64,000 nt of DNA from NCBI RefSeq assembly GCF_963678975.1, contig NC_089277.1:23820672-23884671 (forward strand), read 5' to 3'. A program made the position numbers and the translations under genes. Positions 1 to 13,210 of the stretch are shown one piece after another. The DNA comes from Dysidea avara (taxonomy: Eukaryota > Porifera > Demospongiae > Dictyoceratida > Dysideidae). Under the pieces are notes generated by a model. That model saw only the letters and a program-made list of their open reading frames with translations. It had not been told where the DNA came from and made no database searches. Positions within the stretch are counted from its first letter, which is position 1, and each line of letters starts with the position of its first letter.

Positions 1-782
1 TGGTAACTGATTAATATGTTTAATTGCAGGTGGTTGTAGCTACAAGTATTAACAGGGGCCTCAGTAAAATCATAAACACCAGTAAAAAGGATGGAGAAGA
101 CATTATGGTTTTTTGGTTGCTGTGATAATACTACCCACAGCAGACAGGGTAAAACTATTTGGATTACATGATTCAATGAAACATGCTAGCTGTGTTCTTA
201 GTACCTGCTGCAGTGGTGGGTAGAATCCACTCATGGTGCAAGTAGATAATTCCCTGCCTGCATTCCAGGAATGTTTATGCTAATACAATGAAAACTAAAA
301 TGCAGCATCAACACATTAGTTGGCCCAAGGAGAATCTAGTCAATGGAATGGAATCATCCTGAAATGTAAAGGAGGCTTAGAGAGGTGAGTTTTAGTACTG
401 TTGGGGAATATCACCAAGCTGCTACAAGTTAGCACAGAACTATGACACTGCAGCACTACTAATGTATAGCCCAGCAAAAAAAGCCAAACTAAACTTGTGC
501 AGCTTCTGTCATAAATGGTCAAACCAGACTTGTAGAGCTTTCCTTAAAGTAACACAAGGAAGGCTACTTATGTCTACCCAGAGTACTATATGTGAATAGG
601 TGAATAGAATCACTAAACATGTGGATTTTATTACTGTATGAAATCATTGTACCCAGTAACTGAGCAAGGATAGACTACACTGAAGACTTGACAGAAGACA
701 CACTTTGCTATATTATATACAAGTAATGACAAAGGCTGCTGCTGCTGCCTTCCTTCCACTGAAGTATAGTACTGTGTTTCAA
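1..782. other. Non-coding stretch, no gene recognised
   Basis: AT-rich sequence with no open frame showing codon bias, domain or splice structure. The only open frames here are short, or run into the adjacent microsatellite. I see no recognisable repeat ends. Confidence 0.6.
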
Positions 783-1020
<238 letters not shown>

Positions 1021-1727
1021 GAAAGCCCAGGTGCACACAATGTATAGTGCTCAAATAGCCACAGTCTCTCATTTAACCATATGTATAAAATTACAATTAT
1101 ATATACTAGCAGTAGGTACATGCATAACTTTGGCATTAAAATCTTTCAAGAAATTGCTTTTTAGATCATGTCAGCACTCTGTGATGCCGGTGGTCACATT
1201 GTTGTGTATGTGAGTTTGTCCCCATTGTTGTACTATAGTATTTCACTTTCAAATGTCAAGTTATTACTTTGTTGTTGACATGTTGCAATTGTCTGCTTTG
1301 TGTACTCATTGAACAGTACCTTGTATAGGCCTGCTACACTTAATTATTGATAGTTAAACTAAAAGCAAAAGTGCCAGTCACATACACTGTCCTGGTAAAT
1401 GCACCATATAGTAGGTGGTACTGGATATTTGGCTTAGGATTAATGATATCAATGCAATGCATAGCTGATGCATTTTTTTTCATATCATATATTATTTGGA
1501 TATAGCTACATATATGCTATATAAACTCTGTTATATAGGCACATCAGTTACTTGTGTTGTTCTAATAATATACTGTCAACTATCTGACTACTCTATTAGA
1601 ACTATTGAGTGTTTTATTAGAGTATATAGCTACGCTGTTTGACATGTGTATACCTTTAGTTTTCTCTTATGAAATATCACAGGTAAATGATTTTTAGTAT
1701 AGCTAGAGTGTTAATTGCTCTTCCCAT
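1021..1727. other. Intergenic; contains one arm of a dispersed duplication (1236-1404)
   Basis: No gene is seen. Positions 1236-1404 match 10184-10348 in the same orientation, with shared stretches around TTGTTGTTGACATGTT and GCTTTGTGTACTCA. A copy of the recurrent YTCTATTAGA motif lies at 1585-1600. Confidence 0.6.
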
Positions 1728-2106
1728 ATATTTCCCACTTGTATGCCATATAGTAGCATTTCTATTGGAGCAAATGTTTCTGGTGATAGAAAAGACAATG
1801 GAAACACAGCCTGGATGACTTTAAACTGTACTGTGCTGAACAGATGGGAGTGATCACATAAAGAATGAATCCTGTGTAAAGCATGGGTCAATAATTTTTA
1901 ATTTCTTCACCTACAAAGATGACACTATTTCCAAATCATACTATTGTAAGATCGAAATAATAATGATTTTCTTTTCTGAAAATATACAGTTTAAAATTAC
2001 TGTTTATAATGATATTGCTTTGCCCCAGATATTACATCATCACTCATCATCATGACGTAGCTCATGTGAGAACTACAACTCAACAAATGGAGTCAGACTG
2101 TATTAC
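1728..2106 (-). pseudogene. Decayed fragment of the glycosyltransferase-like paralogue family
   Basis: On the minus strand this aligns with the middle of the four intact paralogues in this window. The part corresponding to the DHSKLF..FEV and ISPE.F segment is legible at about 1730-1870. The region coding NVGTGG lies near 1905-1975. The part that encodes the HELLH and ELKF segment (plus-strand GTAGCTCATGTGAGAAC) is at about 2025-2100. Frames are broken by stops and small indels. The interval between the last two parts is shortened, losing most of the DYIDIDYWN-to-STKKI region. Both ends of the gene are missing. It is a relic of a fifth copy on the same strand as the live genes. Assignment to the family is firm by nucleotide similarity; it is not functional. 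Confidence 0.85.
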
Positions 2107-2168
2107 AGTAAGCCTGGCCCATTTTAGTAACCAAGACATAGTATATGCAAATTAATGAGAATAACTAG

Positions 2169-2507
2169 CACTGTGAAAAAAGAGGGATATAAGATGGTAT
2201 TTCCAGTGGCTTATTGAATACAAAAAAGCTTGGTATAACCTGTAGTATACTAACAATCCCACATAAGGCTTTAGTTAATGTGTTAGACATACTGAAACCA
2301 TATATGTGATGGTATAGTGTGTAGGCATTATATCAGATATAAGCTATTTCAAGTATTGTGGTAATTAAACTGAAACCATACATGCAATAGTATAGTATGC
2401 ATTATACCAAAGTATAAGATGAGTATAATACAGGATTTATATTAAAGCTTATTTGTATTCAATAAGCCACTGGAAATACCATCTTATATCCCACCTTTTT
2501 CACAGTG
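2169..2507. mobile_element. CACTG-ended MITE (CACTA/EnSpm-like), 339 bp
   Basis: Inverted arms of about 60 bp begin CACTGTGAAAAA and end with the complement. Flanking TAG at 2166-2168 and 2508-2510 is a 3-bp target duplication. CACTR termini with 2-3 bp duplications are the mark of the CACTA/EnSpm superfamily. The interior contains a diverged duplicated segment around ACTGAAACCATA. There is no coding capacity. Confidence 0.85.
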
Positions 2508-2510
2508 TAG

Positions 2511-5500
2511 TGCCATATAGTTAGCTAATAGTTGTTGCTACACATGGTGTATATATAGAATCATAAACCATGGTAGTGGTTCATCTAGTAATCATGAAGT
2601 CAAAAGGAACCAATAAGGGTACTTTTTAAGAGCTGAAACGTGCCATTTTGTTTATGAACCATGCAGCAGTGATTCAAAATAGAGGAATCGCCTATGCTTT
2701 CAACATTTTAGCTCTGTATATAAATGTATGGGCTTTGTTTATCCAAACTGTTCCATTATCCAGACAGACCTATAGGGCCCAATGAGTTCGCATAATAGAG
2801 TTAGCTCTTTATATAGTATATTGTGGTTAGTGATGTGCGTATTGTAGTTCTGGTAGCACACATGCAACTCTCAGGCTGACTATAATCCGCGAATCTTAGT
2901 AGCAATGCCAGACTCATGGCAATAGAGCCCATAAGAATATAATTTGTGTTAATAAGTGTTAATATTATTCTATCCTATTCAATCACAGCGTATTAAGTTC
3001 ATAACTCCTTTTGACTTCATATTTTGTAGACCTATAAGGATTCTTTTAGTTTTCTAAGGTGGCGTAAAAGCATAGCTACTGTCAGTTGGCATATTATTTA
3101 TGGTTGAGGTGTGAGTGTTCTGTTAGCATACATTTTAGGCAAAATACTCTAATAGAACAGTCACTTCCACAGTTCGGATAGTCAATGGCCAGATAAAGGA
3201 GGTACCACTGTACACTTCTTATAGTCAGATAGATCAAAGTTGTATAGTGCAAAGTAGTTCTACTGCAAAGACACATACACACAAGCTAGTGGTAACTTTG
3301 GCTTGCTTGAATAATTATTAATGCTGCAGATATAGTTAAAAGCTGATTACTGAATAGTTACATGCAACTTGATGTTACCATCAAACACCACAGGCACCGT
3401 TGTTTAGGTTTGTTTCATTTTGTATACTAATGCATTAATACATTATGTACTGTATGCGTCTCATGGTCACGCTTAACCTGCAGCTGTATTGGTCTGTCTT
3501 TTTACCTGCAGATGCAATGTTGGAATCTTTATATAAATAGCATTAATTCAAAACACTCAGCATCCCACTTCCAGTTCTTGCCTTCTTGACAGCTTTTTGT
3601 AAACTAGGGAGTCAAGTTTATATATTAGACACATGCAACCTATAGTAATCCACTTAGTAATCCACTTAGTAATCCACTTATTCTTATCATTTGCAGTATT
3701 GTCATTTTAACAGTTCCTGAATAAGTAAGAAATACTAGCTCCTATTATGTGGAAGTGCTAGTTTGTTTCATGATCACAAGCACTATCATAATAACTGAAA
3801 AGGTGGTTAGTAGCTATTGTATACTTTAATTTAGGTACAGGTGTATATTTAATCAATTTAGCAGTTTCTTGATATTATAAAAAAACACTTGTGGCCTTAT
3901 ATAACCAATGTTTGTAAAAGGTACATTTTACACTCACTTTTCATGTCACTGAACAAAAATAATGATATAATTAACAGCTGATTCCTTGTACCAATTCTCT
4001 TTATCTGAAGCATATCCAAACATTGTTACTTCAATTTCAGACAATAAAATATTTTAAATTTTACTATTGCTGCTATATATCAATCATGTGCACTAACTAT
4101 GTGTGCTGCTGAGAAGATAGTCCAGCACAGAGAAATGTCATTTGCTGTTCAACAATGGTGGAACTAAGAAAGTACGATATATTAATCTTTAGCTTTATAT
4201 ATATATATGCTGCAATGATTTGAAGCATCTCAATATTGACAAACAACTTCCTGGCTGCATGAAAGTCTAAATTTTGTGAATGAGGAAATAATAAGTAATC
4301 ACATTTGCAATGTCTAACAAGGCCTACTTGCTTCTGTTATTAAAATGCTCTTTGAACCTATTCAAAATACAACATTTATCAGTTGGGCAGATCTAGACAT
4401 CTGAAAAAGAATTCCACTTTATAGTATAGAAACATGGCCATGCTGAAGTGGTTATAGGCATGCATGCCCCTACAGATTTCCTCTCTACTTATTCATTCAC
4501 TCCTAATAGTCATGTGACCGCACTGACATAGCTACATGGCTGTATAAAGATATATCAAGGCTGTTATATCAAGATATATCAAGTTCATACTTTTCTAATT
4601 ATATTCATAGATAGAGAGAGAATTTGGGAAGAGTATATCTATAGTTTATAAGGATGGCGGCTATATTGTATAGTACATCATACGTGTAGTTGTATGCAAG
4701 TTGGAATTATAACATGCTAACATGCAATAATTCTGTTCAGTAAGATGCAGCTACATTTTTTTTGGAATCAAGTTCATCAAGAAATTGAATCTATTTTCAT
4801 GCAGTCTATAAACATCCTTTTGTTGTATGTAGGTGATAGATGTGTTGTGCTTATCCTTACTTGTTCTTTTGTTGTACATGTGATTTCAGTCCTTTTGTTG
4901 TTGACATGAATGCTTTAATACTGTTTTAAGCAGTTGTCACAACATCTTTTGCCAATTTTTTTTTTCAGTATCAGCCATCAACGGCTGTTCTTGAGTTGTC
5001 ACAACATCTTTTGCCAATTTCTTTATTCAGTATCAGCTATCAATGGGTGTTCTTCAGCATTTCCCTGGTATAAAGTTAATGTCAGTATGCAATTACTGTA
5101 GTTGGCTGAAGTAAAGTTTCAGTAACCACTGCAGTAATCACCTGGGCATTGAACCTATTGCCTTACAGTTACCAAGCCAATATCCTATACCACATGGGCT
5201 TATATTTATCTCTTCTGCTCAGGCTGCATTATTCTAATGGAATTTTATTTGTGTAGTATATTTCAAAGACTTCTTTATTTAGGAATACACATCGCCATGA
5301 TAATATCTGCATATTTGTGTATCTACTAAAGGATGATGAGTGTTTTATTTTCGTAAATTCAAAATAATTACAAACATGCGTACATAAGTAATAGTTATAC
5401 TGCAATATAATCTTCTGAAGAGTCTAATGATTCTATCCACTATTTACAGTTGTTATGAAATACATACATACTGTACTGTATCCCATGGATTAGTTCAGTG

Positions 5501-6010
5501 ACTCATTGTTTACTGTACATTCCTGCATACTATAGTTCATGATATTCATATTTACCATTCAAAATTCAAAAGAAACAAGTATATTAAATGGTTTTATTAC
5601 CATATATGTATGTATGTATGTCTATTTATGTATGTATTAATTTTAATACAGCGAAGTTTACCTGGTAAACAACACTGAGGGTATTCACATGTCTGGATTA
5701 CCACAGTACATAATAATTGTAGTAAAACAGCTCATTTCATTCTGCTCACCTATAGCAATAACAATGGATATACAAGGTATTGTACTGTATATATCTTATA
5801 CTGTATGCATGAACAATTTCGGTGCAACATAATGTTGTACACTGCATGTTTATGCAACTCCATATAAATATTTTGATCAATGTTTATATATAATAGCTAT
5901 GTAGCTATGTTTGTGTATTCTTAAAGTGCCGACATACATATGTGCAGTTATGCCATTAAAATGCATGTGATTGGTTTAGCATTTAATTTACAACTTCAAT
6001 CTTGTTATAG
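2511..6010. other. Intergenic, simple tandem repeats only
   Basis: No gene is recognised. Visible structures are three copies of a 14-bp unit TAATCCACTTAGTA (3645-3682), a diverged 60-bp tandem duplication (4935-4993 and 4996-5054) that begins TTGTCACAACATC, and a TATG microsatellite near 5603-5638. A reversed copy of the YTCTATTAGA motif is at 3146-3163. Positions 5985-6010 look like a polypyrimidine tract and AG acceptor for the gene that follows. Confidence 0.55.
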
Positions 6011-9000
6011 TAATCATCTTGAGTTATTTCTCACTTTCTGGACTACTAACCATCGTATTTGCTGCTCATAATCAATATCATGTTCATCCTGATGATACCC
6101 CATGTTTACAACCACCTTGTCATACACTAGAATACTTCACTAACAACTCTGATAAGTACTTTGTGTCCGATACAACAATATTCTTTAATATAGGGTTATA
6201 TTACCTCAAACAAAATCATTTGGCAATTCAAAATGTCACTAATGTTTCCCTCATTGGTACACCAAATACCAGTGACCCTACCTCACCTGTAAGTGTCATC
6301 AGATGTTTACCAAAACATCACATATTTTTCTACAATGTCACTAATTTGCTGATAAATGTGTTAAGGTTTGAAGAATGTGGGTGCTCAGTGTCAAATGCTG
6401 GATACGATTATCATTATTTGGCAGCAACATGGTTTCAATACTGTACTAATACGACGATAAGCAATACACATATTTACAACCCAGTGGGATATGGTATAGT
6501 AGCCTTTAATGTGATGGGAAACAGTAACATTGTGAATGTTACTGTAGTAATGGAAAAGTTTCATGGTATCAGTCATGGAACATATTTGAAGTATAGAAAT
6601 GTACACAGAAGTGCTGCAAAAGGTGACGATATCATTTTTAGTATCGACAACATTGTATTTAAAAATGATGATTCTTGTAATTATGATGAAAGCACCCTTA
6701 AAATAGACCTCGCATCCTCTGCTGTGTTCATTAGTATTAAAAATTTCATCTGGAAAGGCAGTAAAAACATAAAGATTACAATAAAGCATCCTTTATCACC
6801 TTTCATGATCTACTTTTACAAATGCAGTTTTGTGCAAAATAGAGTTACGAATGACCTCATTTACTTCTGGGCATCTTGCTTTCTTGAACCCTATGGAAAG
6901 GTAAATGTTATATTTGATGAAGTCACATTCTTACAAGCAAATGCAAAACATCAAGAAAAAAAATGAAGAATCAGGTCCTGCACTGATAAGGTTCAATATG
7001 TTTTCAAATTGCTTTATTCATATTAAATTCAGCAATGTAAAATTTTATTATAATCAGTTAGCTATATTGAAAGTGACATTGGAGAATCAACTATCACAAA
7101 ATCAATCATCTATTATGATTTCAATGGAAGGTTACTTTGTTGCAAAACTAAATATTGCTAGATATACACTAATGTCATTAACAAATGCGCAAGTATATTT
7201 CAATGGAGTTACCAAATTCATTATCAATTCCGCAAGTAAAATTATTTATTTATCTTCTTCCACAATAAGATTATCAAATACTACAACATTTCATGAAAAT
7301 GTTTGTGACAAATTAATTTCTCTGAATTGCAAATGGTGTTATTTGGTGATGTCAGGAAATGCAAATGTAACTATATCCAAAAATGAAGTACGTAAGCAAA
7401 TAATTGGAGTTCCCACCAGAATCAATCATCCTTATCCTTACTGTCTGTTTCAGTACTTTCCATCTATTAGCAGCACGTATAAAGAGTTTCAAATTAATAT
7501 GTTATATAATTTACCCAGCAGAACCAATAGATTACCTACCATAGCGGAATTAAAATTAATTCATGATTCCATCTATCAATTAACATCACATTGTAAATGG
7601 GCTACTGGTGCAGCATTTCAAAATATCACTCCAAAAATTGTAAATGATAACATCATCACCTTAAAAAATGTATATGATATAGTCCAACATCACATAGGTG
7701 ACCACACCACAGTCTGTTATTGTCCACCATCATCACATTACAATTGTAGTGTTGATCAATTAGGTCCTGTATATCCTGGTGAAAATTTGACTGTGGATTT
7801 GTGTCTGCCTTATAACAATGAGGAAATTGGTGTCCTGTACACTGAAACTTACAACAATAATTTACCAAAATCATCTTGTAAAATTTATGAATATAACAAC
7901 ATGCGACATATATTCCACAAAAATCATAGCAAAGTCGTGGATTTTCCTATTACTTCAGCACAATCAAAATTTTGTGAGTTATTCCTAACAGCTCAACCAA
8001 ACTTGTTCATTTCTTATGATGCCTTTTATGTCCACCTTCTTCCATGTCCATTAGGATTTACATTACAACATGGAATTTGTGACTGTGATCCTGATCTTAG
8101 AAAATATATTGATGAGTGTATGATAAGTAGTCAAACAGTGAGACGGCTCTCCAATGTGTACAATGAGCCAGATATCTCAACCTATCAATACAAGGTATCT
8201 ACTGATTGTCCTGTTGACTACTGCCTTCAGAGTACAATAAGGATTAACTTAAGCGATCCAGATTCCCAATGTCAGCCTCACAGAACTGGTCTACTTTGTT
8301 CACAATGTGTAGAAGGGTACAGTATAGTGCTTGGTTCTAATCGGTGTAGAAAGTGTTCTAATCTTTATTTGCTGTTTATAATATATTATGTGTTTTATGG
8401 TTTGTGTCTAACCTTGCTCCTTTTCATCCTTAAGTTGACAGTGACTTCAGGAATTATCTGTGGTTTTATCTTGCATGTTAACATGGTTTGGATCATTAGT
8501 CCTTTATTACATTTACGGGATAGGTTAGTGACAGTTTTAAATTCGTATATTTATACTGCAAATCTTGGACCACCTTTTGAAATGTGCTTTTACAATGGCA
8601 TGAACATGTATGCCAAAATGTGGATGCAGCTTACATTCCCACTTTATTTGATACTGATTGCTGTCTCACACTGCTTGAAGGTTCTTAGTTTACTAATTTG
8701 TTAAGATGCCTTACTGTAGTTATACTGATAGTAAAGTGTCAGTAAACTTAAGTATATGGAACATAATTATTTTACTAAGTTTTAAACTCTCAGTAAAACA
8801 TCAGTGAATGCGGGTTTACTGAAAAACTACTAAAATAACAAACAATTAACTGTTCCATATACTGGGGATATACCACTGTAGTAAACTAAGATACTTCAAG
8901 CAGTGTCATTTATTATAGGTAGTCGTTACTCTAGCAAACTATATCGGTTAACATTTAATAGAGCACTACCAGTACTAGCAACCTTGTTTATGCTTACTTA

Positions 9001-9760
9001 CACTAGTATACTACAAGCCATATCTAGTGCACCTTTGTACACTACCATCATCACTATACCAAGTCACAGTTCCAAGAATCTTTGGTTACTTGATCCAACT
9101 ATATTCCACTATTTGGATGGAAGTTTTCACTTTTGATTAGTGTATGCTTGTTGTTGTTTCTGTTTCTGTTAATGTTCAATGTCATATTGTTGTTTACCAA
9201 ACCACTGATGAGATTCAAGTGCATTCATCGATTTAAGCCATTAATAGATGCTTTTCAAGGACCATTCAAAAGTCAATATTATTACTGGGCTGGTATACAG
9301 CTGTTGATCAGAAATGTAATATTAATACTTTCTGCTATGAGAAGCTACTTATTAATGTTGCTATTAGTTGCATTATGGTTATGACGCTGACAATCATTCA
9401 AGGTTATATCCAACCATACAAAAACAAGTTAATAAATATTCAGGAATTGTTACTGTTATACAACTTTGCCATAATGTGTGTATTGCTCATATTCAATGGA
9501 AATGAAACAATGAACACAATCACAGTAAATGTGATGGTTGGTCTGTCATTTTAGTTTATCATCTGTATGCTTTTGTGATCACTGTCCATTGTACCAGATT
9601 AACTAAAACTGTATCAAGTGTATGGGGTTGTGTATTTAAAAAATGCTTCAACCAGAAGCAGAGAATAATTCACAATGAAAGATTTGCCATGGAAATTCCA
9701 GAGGCTCAGTATAACTTTGCTAACTTTCAAGAACCACTCATAGGTGAAGATTATAACTAA
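6011..9760 (+). pseudogene. Multi-pass membrane protein with beta-helix-like ectodomain and Cys-rich module, broken copy
   Basis: Reading through the breaks gives a hydrophobic leader (around 6013-6066), then about 700 residues of Asn/Ile/Ser-rich repetitive ectodomain with a parallel beta-helix flavour. Next come a Cys-rich EGF-like module near 8270-8350 (HRTGLLCSQC..GYS), several membrane segments, and a cytoplasmic tail ending EPLIGEDYN at 9760. The architecture matches a family I recall as expanded in demosponges; its function is unknown to me. Lesions: one extra A in an A8 run at 6955-6963; a MITE at 8669-8905; a 2-bp TA insertion near 9101-9105; a frame change near 9375; and a stop with frame change near 9552. 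No in-frame ATG precedes the leader, but an AG acceptor at 6009-6010 suggests a lost or distant first exon. It is clearly homologous to a gene and clearly not translatable as it stands. Confidence 0.85.
8669..8905. mobile_element. CACTG-ended MITE inserted in coding sequence, 237 bp
   Basis: Terminal inverted repeats start CACTGCTTGAAG and end CTTCAAGCAGTG. The near-palindrome continues inward through a GTATATGGAAC block. It is flanked by TCA at 8666-8668 and 8906-8908. Element plus one duplication is 240 bp, exactly 80 codons, so the host gene is in the same frame on both sides (IAVS before, FIIGSRY after). This dates the insertion after the gene existed and makes the empty site unambiguous. 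Confidence 0.9.
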
Positions 9761-10359
9761 TAATTTTCTGGAGTCATCACATATGTAATGTTTGGTGCAT
9801 TTATTCATCACCTATACAATCACTGTATACGGTAGTTTCATTTCCAGTTTCAGTCAAATAAAAGGCAGTTTTCAGCTCAAATACAATAAAAAAATATAAC
9901 AAAATTACCAATCTACAAACACGCATGAACAATTACAGAACACGTTTTGTGCAAAATGATTTCATTATGTTTTGTGTGTGCCTGTTTGTAGATAGCTATA
10001 ATTAATTTAATGTATTAACATTAAATAGTAATAATGTATTGAGTAATGCAGTTTGCATGACATCAAAATTTAATTTTGTTACTAATTGGTGTCACATTAT
10101 TCCAGATATCATAGATTTACCACAAATCCATTGATACATTATAATGAGTGAACGTCACATCAATACCTGAATGACATTGCACAGTATTTCACTTTCAATT
10201 AAGTCATTGTCTTGTTGTTGACATGTTATAATTGACTGCTTTGTGTACTCAATGAATGGTACCTATAGCTTGTTAGTTAGGCCTGCTAGCCTATTAGAAA
10301 AGTCACTAGCACTGTCCAAGTGAATGCACTGTCCAAGTGAATGCACTGTACATTATAAT
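9761..10359. other. Intergenic; second copy of dispersed duplication (10184-10348)
   Basis: Possible polyadenylation hexamers (AATAAA) at about 9857 and 9885 follow the membrane-protein pseudogene. Positions 10184-10348 duplicate 1236-1404. A 17-bp tandem duplication (GTCCAAGTGAATGCACT) lies at its end. No gene is seen. Confidence 0.6.
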
Positions 10360-11389
10360 CAGGGGTGGATCTAGGATGTTTAGAAGGGGTTTCCAGTGGT
10401 AGTAGGACTCAGATTTGGGTGTCTGGGCCAGACGTTGACAAGGTTTTAACTTGAAATTTAATATTGTTTATACTATTTTACAGAGTTTCTGATATATTGG
10501 TGTGTACTAGCATTTAATATGTCATGTTTTCACCGATAGTTATGTAGTTAGCTGTGATAGATTGTGGTCTACTGAATTTTTATGATTAGCTTCAGTCAAG
10601 AATTTAGCTAGTTTTATAGTTAGTCATGATTCTGTTTATCATTCTTCATAGCTACTTGGTATTTCTCCTTCATTATCACTATTACCACCACCTTTCTGTT
10701 TGTTCTGTATAGTCTTGGAAGATTTACTGCTATGTCAATAACAAATGGGGCAGAGAACAGTACTCTAACAGAACAGTACTCCACGTTGGAAGGGAGGGAG
10801 GGGGGACAAAGTCATATGAGATGGTTAACATTCAGGAAGTATCTAAGAATCATAAATGGCACCTTAGTGTGCAAATCACAATGTTAGGGAATATAATGCC
10901 CCAAACACAGGAAAATTTTGAAGGTTGAATACTTTGAGATTGAATTTGAGAACAATTTCAGTGATGCATGCGTGCATGAACAAGGTATTCCTCAATGACT
11001 CTCATTAAGTACTGTACAAGTAATGAAATACACAAATAAAATAAGATACATATCATCTCTAATTGCAGACAGGTTTGGATAAATTGCATCCTAAAAATAG
11101 ATTGCGGATTAATGTATCAACTGAACGTTCTAATAGAGTAGATGACTGTTCTATTAGAGTATCTCGATCTTGTACTCTCAAAAATACTCGTGATCGCTCC
11201 TTGGGTTGTATTAGTTAGCAGATAAGAATTGGTGAGTATGATTAGTTTGTTATAACATGTCCTGTGGGGTTATAGTTGCATAATTAAGGAAGAATCAGTA
11301 TAATACTAGTTGCCTAAGGGCTCTGGACAGCTGTTCTGAAGTAAGCCCAACTCCTAAGGGGTTCTGGAAACCCCCTAAAACCGCGCCTG
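10360..11389. mobile_element. hAT-like non-autonomous element (degenerate)
   Basis: The left end reads CAGGGGTGGATCTAGG. The right end is CCTAAAACCGCGCCTG, whose complement is a similar CAGGCGCGGTTTTAGG. Such CAGG..CCTG termini are typical of hAT elements. I see no clean 8-bp target duplication, so the limits may belong to two related elements. A full copy of the recurrent motif followed by ATCTCGATCT is at 11141-11170. Confidence 0.5.
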
Positions 11390-12649
11390 AATTATACTAC
11401 ATTTTAAAAAATTCATCTAAACATTATATATTACGATTGTAAAGAAAAATAATTCTTGTCTGTAGAAAATCACTAATATTTTTGGGATAATTATGTTACT
11501 CTGTTAGGAGACTGAATTGTCACTCAAATAGTAGCCACTAGACTATTATTCTTTTTTAAACCTTGCAATATTAGGTTTTATTAGTAATATTATGCTGCTT
11601 TCTTGTTTAATTTGCTATAATAAACTTCAGTGCCTATTGTTAGACTATAATAATTTACCTACGATGTTTTAAATGTTTATTAATGATCATTGAACTTTTA
11701 CATTTTCACATGCACTTTGCCGGGTAGTTACCTAATTTAGTTTGGGCAGGAGCAAATGCCGGTTTATAGCTATCACATTAGAAGACACACAGTCACACAC
11801 ACAGCTTGGATGTCATGGATGACTATAAACTAGCTGTGACTGGGTACCACCAGCTGCCTACTATGCTTTTAATTTACCTGCATGTGCTGCAGTGCCTAAA
11901 TGCTCAAACATTTGCATCATGATCACCCTCTAAGTTGTGCTGACAAATTTGCATCTCCTGACTAGATAATATTATTAGTTTTGGTTTGTGAACAATTGTT
12001 TAAAGTTACCCACTGAAAAACAACTTGGCAGCTAAATTATTATAACATCAAAAGTTTATCTGACTGCTCTATTAGAATTGCTGATCTAGCATATCCTGAT
12101 CACTATGTTTATATTGTGTGGGCAGAAAAGCAATTATCTGGCTATGTGAGACTATAAATTAATGTGACCTCGAGCTCATTTTGGAAAGCCATCCTTTTCT
12201 GCACATGTATGCATTGGTCAAGTATGCATTGGTCAACTTGCTCTTTTTCTTTAAAATGAATCACTGGGTGTTTATCTATGTGTTAAACTTTTGGCTTGAT
12301 ATCTTTAAGCATTCTAGAGATATGGTCAATTTACCTCCTTATACATTACATTGAGTTTGGCTAAAACTATTTTTATATACAACACTGCGGGTTTCAAATC
12401 ATATAATTTTTTGAGTATAAAATTGGATATAAAGATCTCCAAAGGTCAAACAAATCTGACGTGGCTCCTATTGAAATACAATCATTATGATAGACACACA
12501 CCTATCTGCTAAGTATCTTGCTTTTATCCAAAAGTGCATAAAAACATCTATAAAAGGCTTAGAACTAGAGTTGTACTAATAATCAGATCAGTAATTGGTA
12601 GAAGCTGATAATTAGGTGTTTTTACAAATCGGTTGTAGTGGGCTGTGGC
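11390..12649. other. Intergenic, no gene recognised
   Basis: AT-rich, with no convincing open frame. One TGACTGCTCTATTAGAAT motif copy lies at 12061-12078. Nothing else is supported. Confidence 0.5.
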
Positions 12650-13210
12650 TAGCAGATTATTAGCCTATTCAGCTTTAACAGCTGCAGAACTACTGGAGGG
12701 CTGGTGTCAAATAGTAATGTGTGATATTAGATCGGTACGATATCAATAATTTTATGATAATTGGTAAAATATTGAAATTTTAATTTTTTCGGTATTTTTT
12801 TCTTTTGATTAATTGCGTGGGGCAAATGTTTATAATTAGCAGCTATGCTTTATAGAATTTGTGATGAGGGTAATAACAATTAGCAAGCCTTGGAAACTGG
12901 TAGATGCTTTTTAAAATGGCTAAATTTCTACCGTGATTGCACATGCAATCACACACCAAAACTTGTAAATTACCAAAATATTACTCAATACATTGAAAAT
13001 TGTAGCACAATATTGACTATATGATAAATATTGATATCAGTTATAAAAATATTGAGATTTGATACAATATTGGTATTGAAAAAATATTGCAATGTCAATA
13101 ATTTTTCGGTATATTGCACATTACTTAGTGTCAAAGGCTCTGGCATGTACTTAGGTTGTTTATGTTTTGTGGTAACCACAATAATAAACAATGACAGTTG
13201 GAGTCCTAAC
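12650..13210. repeat. Dispersed repeat, copy carrying a hAT MITE
   Basis: The outer sequence (GGAGGGCTGGTGTCAAA before the inserted element, GGCATGTACTTAGG and GTGGTAACCAC after it) matches the reverse complement of 18325-18445. That copy lacks the inserted element. Class of the outer repeat is unknown. Confidence 0.7.
12712..13127. mobile_element. hAT-type MITE, 416 bp, with 8-bp target duplication
   Basis: Ends are TAGTAATGTG and CACATTACTTA. GTGTCAAA flanks both sides exactly (12704-12711 and 13128-13135). The related copy near 18400 has the single uninterrupted GTGTCAAA, which confirms the boundaries. The interior is AT-rich with ATATTG-type repeats and no coding capacity. Confidence 0.85.

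Noticed and set aside
1703-1891. 62-codon minus-strand frame as a small gene
   Set aside because: It is part of the decayed paralogue relic, with frame breaks on both sides.
6391-6789. 132-codon minus-strand frame
   Set aside because: Antisense shadow of the membrane-protein pseudogene.
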